46,563 nucleotides of DNA from Mycobacterium kyorinense (GTDB taxonomy: Bacteria > Actinomycetota > Actinomycetes > Mycobacteriales > Mycobacteriaceae): the NCBI RefSeq assembly GCF_002101735.1, contig NZ_LQPE01000152.1:1-46563 (forward strand). The letters run 5' to 3'. This document shows, piece by piece, positions 41,694 through 46,563 of this stretch (positions are counted from its first letter, which is position 1; each line of letters opens with the position of its first letter). Made by a program: the position numbers and the translations under genes. The notes beneath the pieces are model-generated. The model did no database searches. It was given only the letters and a program-made list of their open reading frames with translations, and was not told where the DNA came from.

Positions 41694-42258
41694 GTCCCGC
41701 CGCGACGATCTCGGACTTCAGCCGCGCCAACGCGCGATGCTGCGCCACCCGGACAGCGCCCGCGCTGGTGCCGACGGCGGTGGCGGTCTCCTCGGCGCTC
41801 AGCCCGACCACCACGCGCAAGATCAGGATCTCGCGCTGCTTGTCCGGCAACACCTCGAGCAGTTCGTTCATCCGGGTGACGGAATCGGCTTCGAGCGCCA
41901 TTTCCTCAGGTCCCGCCTCGACCGACCGCTGCTCCGGCAGCGACTCCGCGGGATACGAAAGGTCGCGGCCGGCGGCTCGATGCGCATCGGCCACCTTGTG
42001 CGCGGCGATGCCGTACACAAAGGCCAGGAAGGGGCGTCCGCGGTCGCGATAGCGCGGCAGCGCCGTGATGGCCGCCAAGCACACCTCCTGCGCCACATCG
42101 TCGGCCGAGAGGCCGCCCCGCTCGACCGTGCCCACCCGCGCGCGGCAGTATCGAACGACGATCGGGCGGATCGTCTCCACCACTTCGCGGAGCGCGTCCC
42201 GATCCCCTGCCACGGCGTCAGCGACAACAGCGTCGAGACGTTCTTCTTGGATTGTCAT
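41680..42258 (-). CDS. sigD: ECF sigma factor SigD
   Basis: 192 residues from MTIQEERLDAVV. Region 2 (about 50-95, SADDVAQEVCLAA...FLAFVYGIAAHKVADAHR) and region 4 (about 130-185, LPDKQREILILR...GAVRVAQHRALARLK). It closely resembles M. tuberculosis SigD, whose annotated start lies further upstream; here the same reading (VRFVTLEMPRSMTIQ) is open upstream, with ATG 42270 as an alternative. It is controlled by RsdA, encoded just downstream. Confidence 0.95.
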   Translation of the reverse strand: MTIQEERLDAVVADAVAGDRDALREVVETIRPIVVRYCRARVGTVERGGLSADDVAQEVCLAAITALPRYRDRGRPFLAFVYGIAAHKVADAHRAAGRDLSYPAESLPEQRSVEAGPEEMALEADSVTRMNELLEVLPDKQREILILRVVVGLSAEETATAVGTSAGAVRVAQHRALARLKSEIVAAGRDYA

Positions 42259-42346
42259 CGACCGCGGCATCTCCAACGTTACGAACCGGACGTGGCCCGG
42301 CGCGGTGGCACAGCTAAACCATAAGGGCCGTGACGCGGTTTCCGGG

Positions 42347-43165
42347 TTAGCCCGCGCTCCAAGCGCCCCCGGCGTGGCGCACCGCCTCGGCGCACGCGTC
42401 GCGGATGTCGCGCAGCTGTTGCGTTGTGCGCGTTGCGCTTCCGACGTCGACGAGCAAGCACGCCACCGCCCACCGCAGCGGCACCAGCCGCAACTTGGCT
42501 GTGGTCTGCAGCGCGGCGTCGCCGACGGCGCGCGCCTTTTCGACGTTCCCGGCGCTGCACAGCGCCGCGGCCAGCACCACCTCGCTCTTGGCTTGATGTC
42601 GCCTCGATCCGCCCGAGGCCGCCAATTCGGTTGCGGTTTCAGCGTGCCTGACAGCGGTATGGCCGTCGCCGGAGGCCATCGCCAGCTCGGCGGCGACCCA
42701 CGCGTGGCGCACCTGCTGTCGGTGCACGGCGGCCTCTTTTGCCAGCGGCTCGGCACGGCACAGCAATGCCACCGACGCGTGTAAGCGACCCATGCCCAGC
42801 GCGTCGGCGGCCAGGCCGATCAGCGCGTCAGCCGCCGCCTCGGGGTCGTCGCCGGCGAGAGTTGACGCGCGACCGTCCCAGCCGCGGGCCAGCCCGTGCC
42901 AGCCGAGCTGGCGCCAAAACGACCCCTGCGTGCTGTGCGCCAGCGAGGCGAGCCGACCCGTCGGCGCGAGGCGGAGTAGCGTTGCCAAGTCGCTCCGGGC
43001 ATTCCCATAGCGGCCCTGCCCGCCCGCGGCGATCGCGCGCAGCCAGAGTTGCTGCGGCGTCCGGGCGGTCGGCAGCGGCCAGCGACCGGGCTGGTCGCCG
43101 AATGCGGCCGCGGCCAAGGTTGCCTCGACCGTTGGATCGGAAGAGATATCAATCACTGTGAGCAT
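42347..43165 (-). CDS. Rv3415c-like conserved protein with TPR-type helices
   Basis: 272 residues, Ala-rich and wholly helical, with repeated helix pairs (for example WLRAIAAGGQGRYGNARSDLATLLRLAP and VVLAAALCSAGNVEKARAVGDAAL) that suggest tetratricopeptide-like repeats. It lies upstream of sigD on the same strand, as Rv3415c does in M. tuberculosis. Function unknown; a scaffold or regulatory role is plausible for TPR proteins. 88 bases separate it from the sigD ATG. Confidence 0.9.
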   Translation of the reverse strand: MLTVIDISSDPTVEATLAAAAFGDQPGRWPLPTARTPQQLWLRAIAAGGQGRYGNARSDLATLLRLAPTGRLASLAHSTQGSFWRQLGWHGLARGWDGRASTLAGDDPEAAADALIGLAADALGMGRLHASVALLCRAEPLAKEAAVHRQQVRHAWVAAELAMASGDGHTAVRHAETATELAASGGSRRHQAKSEVVLAAALCSAGNVEKARAVGDAALQTTAKLRLVPLRWAVACLLVDVGSATRTTQQLRDIRDACAEAVRHAGGAWSAG

Positions 43166-43506
43166 TAGTTAAAAGTCTGTGGTTTCTGCGTTACGGCGAT
43201 ATTAACCGTTGCGCCCACATCGGAAATTAACGATGCCATCCGGCCCCGGCGCGAACAGGCAAATCGCGAGATAGAGCGAGTTCGCAGTAGCACGCGGCAC
43301 CCTCGGCAATAGCATCGCAGCGATGAACGAAAAGTAAATTCTCAAGGCACAGTTAGTTATTCGGCAGCTTGCGCTGCTATTGACGGAATTTCATCCGCAC
43401 CCCTACCTTTATGCCGACGGGTAGTCATCGGCGACATCGCTCGAATCAGTTGACGATTCACATGATCACAACTGGCCCCCACATGCGCGTGTAGAGAGGG
43501 ATTTCC
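43166..43506. other. 341-base divergent region upstream of whiB3
   Basis: No gene seen. Base composition is clearly more AT-rich than the flanking genes, as expected for a regulatory region. The ribosome site GAGAGGGA (43493-43500) precedes the whiB3 ATG. Long upstream regions are known for whiB3. I could not single out a -10/-35 pair or an operator with confidence. Confidence 0.6.
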
Positions 43507-43815
43507 ATGCCACAGCCGGAACAGCTACCGGGCCCCAACGCGGATATCTGGGAATGGCAACTGCAGGGTGTTTGCCGCGGTGTGGATTCGTCGGTGTTCT
43601 TCCATCCCGACGGCGAACGCGGCCGTGCTCGCATTCAACGCGAGCGGCGGGCCAAGGAACTGTGCCGGCGCTGCCCGGTGATCGAGCAGTGCCGCACCCA
43701 CGCGCTGGAAGTCGGCGAACCGTACGGCATTTGGGGCGGGCTGTCGGAGACCGAGCGTGACGTGCTGCTCAAGCGCGACTTGGGCCGCTCGCGCGGGATC
43801 CGCCGCACGGCTTAG
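43507..43815 (+). CDS. whiB3: WhiB3 iron-sulfur redox regulator
   Basis: 102 residues, as in M. tuberculosis. Four cluster cysteines C23, C53, C56 and C62, the turn GIWGGL (74-79) that binds SigA, and a basic C-terminus (KRDLGRSRGIRR) for DNA contact. It holds an O2- and NO-sensitive [4Fe-4S] cluster and controls redox balance and lipid anabolism. Its stop overlaps the convergent cyclase gene by 4 bases. Confidence 0.96.
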   Translation: MPQPEQLPGPNADIWEWQLQGVCRGVDSSVFFHPDGERGRARIQRERRAKELCRRCPVIEQCRTHALEVGEPYGIWGGLSETERDVLLKRDLGRSRGIRRTA

Positions 43816-45347
43816 TCTGCTCGCGCGGACGCAATCGGGTCGCTCGCCGGGTCGAGGCCGAACACCTGCACGGCAGCGGACTTGCCCTTGAGCGCGTGAA
43901 ATCCTCTGTCGGCCAGTCCGAGTGGTCGAGAAGCCAGGGCGTCGACTGCCTGCTGGGTGAGAAGGATCGCGTCACCGGTGGTCTTGGTGAGCTGCTCGAC
44001 GCGGGCGGCGACGTTGACGGTGTCGCCGATCAGCGTGAACTCGAGCTTGCCTCCGCCGCCGATGGTTCCGGCGATCACCACACCGGTGTTGATGCCGATC
44101 CCGATCCGCAGTTCGCGGCCGAACCGTTCGGCTACGCGCCGATGAATCAGCGCCGCCGCGGCCACGGCCGCGTCGGCATGCTGGCTAAGTTCGTTGGGGG
44201 CGTTGAAGACTGCCAGTGCACCGTCGCCGAGGAACTTGTTGACGTGGCCACCGGCGTCGACGACGGCGGGCACGACGATTTCGAACAGGGCGTTGAGCCG
44301 GGCGACGGTGTCCTCGGCGGTGTTCGCCTCGGCGAACGGGGTGAAATCGCGGATGTCGACGAACATCACGGTGACCTCGCGGCGCTCGCCGGTGAAGATG
44401 TCGTCGCCCTGTTCGAGTAGCCGCGCGGCAAGGGCCGGGTCGACGTAGGTGCCGAACGCGGCCTGAAGTCGTTGCCGCTCAGCCAATCCGGCCTGCATGC
44501 GGTTGAACGATGCGGCGAGCGCTCCGAGGTCGTCGTCTTGGACCACCGGCAGGCGTCGGCTGTAGTCGCCGGCCGCAACGCGTTTGGTGCCTTCGGCGAG
44601 GTCGCGAATCGGTTGCAGCGCCGGCGCGAACGAGGCGGCCACTGCAATCGGTATCGCGACGGTCAGCGTTAGCGCACACGCGATCGCCACGGCGAGCGCG
44701 GGGCCGTACCTGGCCAGGTCTAACACGGCTGCCAGTATCGCGCTCGACAGGCCGAACGCGAACGCCGTCATGATCATGGACAGGTTCGTCCAATTGGCGA
44801 ACGTCGGGCGAGCGCGGGGCAGGGGGTCACCGATCCCGCTGTCACCCGCGATGGCGGCTCGAGCAGGCCGCAACGCGCCTTCAGCGAAGCTGTGCACTGC
44901 AATCAGCATGTTGGCAACTCCGCTCGCGACGCCCAGGATCGCGTACTGGACCAGCCGCGGCCCGGTTGCCCCGGCGATCGCACCAAGGGCGACCATGAAC
45001 AGAGCAGTCCACACCGCGTCGGACCCAACTGTCCGGCCAACCGCCCGCCGAGCGTAGGCGTATGTGGCGGCCAATGCCGTCGCGGGATCGACCGCACGGC
45101 CCGCGGCCCACTGCTCGATAGGGCGCATCCCCTTCAATCCAGGAAGAACCAGCACGTACGCCCGCGCCAGGACGGCGACAACCGTGAAGGCGGCCGCTTG
45201 ACCGTAGTGACCGGATCTTTCGAAGGCCACAATGACGAACGACCAGAGCAGAAAGACCGGCAGCGACAACGGATACATCAAGGCGCAGAGCGCCCATGAG
45301 TATCTCGACCCGTACCGGTCCCATACCCACTGGAAGATGCGGTCCAT
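43812..45347 (-). CDS. membrane-bound class III adenylate cyclase with HAMP domain
   Basis: 511 residues. About six membrane segments in the first 240 residues, a HAMP domain (about 238-292), then a cyclase domain (about 320-490). Metal aspartates D331 (FVDIRDF) and D375 (FLGDG), adenine-selecting K371 and D442 (GDTVN), and transition-state N445 and R449 are all present, so an active adenylate cyclase is expected. It resembles the Rv1318c/Rv1319c/Rv1320c/Rv3645 group. In M. tuberculosis the gene after whiB3 is groEL1, so this is a local difference. Confidence 0.93.
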   Translation of the reverse strand: MDRIFQWVWDRYGSRYSWALCALMYPLSLPVFLLWSFVIVAFERSGHYGQAAAFTVVAVLARAYVLVLPGLKGMRPIEQWAAGRAVDPATALAATYAYARRAVGRTVGSDAVWTALFMVALGAIAGATGPRLVQYAILGVASGVANMLIAVHSFAEGALRPARAAIAGDSGIGDPLPRARPTFANWTNLSMIMTAFAFGLSSAILAAVLDLARYGPALAVAIACALTLTVAIPIAVAASFAPALQPIRDLAEGTKRVAAGDYSRRLPVVQDDDLGALAASFNRMQAGLAERQRLQAAFGTYVDPALAARLLEQGDDIFTGERREVTVMFVDIRDFTPFAEANTAEDTVARLNALFEIVVPAVVDAGGHVNKFLGDGALAVFNAPNELSQHADAAVAAAALIHRRVAERFGRELRIGIGINTGVVIAGTIGGGGKLEFTLIGDTVNVAARVEQLTKTTGDAILLTQQAVDALASRPLGLADRGFHALKGKSAAVQVFGLDPASDPIASARAD

Positions 45348-45461
45348 GCTGGGAGACTAAACGCGCATGCCGGCTGAGCTGCGATTTTTGCCGAGCAGCC
45401 CTCGACGGGCATGGCGGTTGTTACGGTCACGTCATTGTTCGGCCGAGCAGGAGATAGCACC

Positions 45462-45776
45462 GTGAGAAAGCAGCTTGTATTCGGAACTATCGCCGCGGCT
45501 GGTCTGGCAGTCGGGTTAATCGGCGCGCCGTCGGCTCATGCCGACGATCAAGGATTTCTCAACGAACTTCGATCCAACGGCTTCGGAGGCTGGTCGGTCG
45601 GAGGTCAGCAGATGCCCGACGGCGTGCTGGTGGCGCAAGGCTATATGGCTTGCAACAGACTGCATTTGGGCGAGTCACCTGATCAGTTGGTTGGACAGTT
45701 GAGCCCGAATGATGCCGGTACCGGCCGGATGCTGATACAGGCCGCGCAACACAACCTATGTCCCGACACATTGTAA
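45462..45776 (+). CDS. secreted DUF732-type small protein
   Basis: 104 residues from GTG. Signal peptide with cleavage likely after APSAHA (residue 27), then a short mature helical domain with two cysteines (C64, C100) likely to form a disulfide. The DUF732 family is abundant and exported in mycobacteria; function unknown. The frame is open from 45411, but the GTG start places the signal peptide at the N-terminus and has CAGGAG upstream. Confidence 0.9.
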   Translation: MRKQLVFGTIAAAGLAVGLIGAPSAHADDQGFLNELRSNGFGGWSVGGQQMPDGVLVAQGYMACNRLHLGESPDQLVGQLSPNDAGTGRMLIQAAQHNLCPDTL

Positions 45777-45804
45777 CGGCCGTCTGAGCGCGCGTTTGGC
45801 CGTT
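45775..45804 (+). terminator. weak hairpin after the DUF732 gene
   Basis: AACGGCC (45775-45781) pairs with GGCCGTT (45798-45804) across a 16-base loop that is itself GC-rich, starting at the stop codon. There is no U tract. It may act as a terminator or be chance. Confidence 0.3.
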
Positions 45805-45843
45805 GCTACGGCGACGATGCCTGCGCATGCTTAGGTCGGGGTT

Positions 45844-46563
45844 GTGAAATCCCTCGTTGTGTTGTTCCGCGACACGGTCGCGGTTCGGATAGTGGTTGCG
45901 GCCGCGCTCGGAGTTGTCGTCGCTGTTGTGGTGGGTAACACCGTCGGCTGGCGATTCGCGCTGTCCGGCTGGGTGGTTGCCGCGAGTGTCTATGTGGTGT
46001 GGACGCGGTTGATCCTGGGCGGAATGGATGCCGACCAAACCTGCAGATATGCGACCCGCGAGGACCCCACCCGGTGGGCATCCGACGCGCTCATCGTGTC
46101 GGCAAGCGTCGCGAGCCTGGGCGGCGTCGGTTACGTGGTGGCCGCTGCGTCGCGCTCGGGACCGGGAGCCATAGAAGCCGCGGTGCTCGGCGTTCTGACC
46201 GTCGCGGCATCCTGGTTCGCCGTGCACACACTGTTCACCGTGCACTACGCCCGGCTCTATTACTCGGGCGAGCCGGGCGGCATCAACTTCCACGACCCGG
46301 AGCGGCCCCGCTTCCGGGACTTCGCGTATGTCGCCTTCACCGTCGGCATGACCTTTCAGGTGTCGGACACCGAGATCGGATTGACATCGATCAGGGCCAC
46401 GGTGTTGCGCCACGCGCTGCTGTCCTATCTGCTGGGCGCGGTCGTCTTGGCGGTCACTATCAACCTGATCGCCGGATTGGGTTCTAAGCCTGAATCCGTG
46501 GACGGTCGGTCGTTGGTGATCGGCGTGGGAACCACGAAAATGCCTCCTGAACTGGGACAATAC
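45844..46563 (+). CDS. DUF1345 family membrane protein, cut by window edge
   Basis: 240 codons from GTG 45844, open to the last base of the window. About five membrane segments (for example ALGVVVAVVVGNTVGW and LLSYLLGAVVLAVTINLIAG) and the family block YYSGEPGGINFHDP...DFAYVAFTVGMTFQVSDT near residues 138-180, which marks DUF1345. In the family the protein usually ends shortly after the last membrane segment; here the frame continues KPESVDG and on past the edge, so either this member has a longer tail or a late frameshift exists. Function unknown. Confidence 0.82.
   Translation, partial: MKSLVVLFRDTVAVRIVVAAALGVVVAVVVGNTVGWRFALSGWVVAASVYVVWTRLILGGMDADQTCRYATREDPTRWASDALIVSASVASLGGVGYVVAAASRSGPGAIEAAVLGVLTVAASWFAVHTLFTVHYARLYYSGEPGGINFHDPERPRFRDFAYVAFTVGMTFQVSDTEIGLTSIRATVLRHALLSYLLGAVVLAVTINLIAGLGSKPESVDGRSLVIGVGTTKMPPELGQY

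Noticed and set aside
1..46563. CRISPR arrays, tRNA or rRNA genes, intact insertion sequences, integrase or prophage genes
   Set aside because: I looked for regular repeats, transposase or integrase motifs and tRNA-like ends and saw none that could be supported.

Overview
High-GC actinobacterial DNA, almost certainly from a non-tuberculous Mycobacterium. The right-hand 16 kb is a recognisable version of the chromosomal block that M. tuberculosis numbers Rv3400-Rv3416: HAD phosphatase, GH65 phosphorylase, TetR, 2OG-dioxygenase, choD, guaB3, guaB2, DUF5319 protein, rsdA, sigD, Rv3415c-like protein, whiB3. Protein lengths, gene order, strand and 4-bp overlaps fit that block. The species cannot be named from the sequence alone.

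Left 28.8 kb (1-28778): an import-plus-catabolism locus that I cannot assign to mce1-mce4. Transcription leaves a divergent control region at about 11.68-11.93 kb. Leftwards runs one tightly coupled operon: aldehyde dehydrogenase, class III CoA-transferase, an HMG-CoA-synthase-like/DUF35 protein, thiolase, yrbEA, yrbEB, mceA, mceB, mceC, mceD and the first 25 codons of mceE, where the window ends. Rightwards runs SDR, mycofactocin-type SDR, 3Fe-4S ferredoxin and P450, ending at a perfect 24-bp hairpin shared with a convergent acyl-CoA dehydrogenase pair (alpha/beta type). From a second divergent control region (17.36-17.68 kb) comes a rightward group: two amidohydrolase-2 paralogues (one with most metal ligands lost), a Rieske ferredoxin and an alpha/beta hydrolase. 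After a small opposing gene come a NuoF-like NADH-flavoprotein, a second ferredoxin, a DUF35-thiolase fusion lacking the thiolase cysteine, another alpha/beta hydrolase, two 3-hydroxyisobutyrate-dehydrogenase-family proteins, a second P450 and a third ferredoxin.

Inferred working model: the Mce/YrbE system imports a hydrophobic (sterol-, terpenoid- or aromatic-like) molecule. P450s, SDRs and the aldehyde dehydrogenase oxidise it, the CoA-transferase activates it (no acyl-CoA ligase is present), the FadE pair dehydrogenates the thioester, and thiolase/aldolase-type enzymes cleave it. Electrons may pass NADH -> NuoF-like protein -> 3Fe-4S ferredoxin -> P450. Palindromes of the form GAGAAT-N3-ATTCTC and weaker relatives lie at the promoters of both divergent regions, suggesting shared control by a regulator that is not encoded in the window.

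28.9-30.25 kb: remains of a DUF222/HNH (13E12-type) gene with two in-frame stops and a frameshift, forming the border between the catabolic locus and the conserved block.

Right block (30.45-46.56 kb): conserved housekeeping and regulatory genes with local differences from M. tuberculosis. A ribbon-helix-helix/PIN VapBC pair with a 16-bp palindromic operator lies between the DUF5319 gene and rsdA, no TA pair lies between the dioxygenase and choD, and a membrane class III adenylate cyclase follows whiB3. A secreted DUF732 protein and a DUF1345 membrane protein cut by the window edge close the region. I saw no tRNA, rRNA, CRISPR array or intact insertion sequence.
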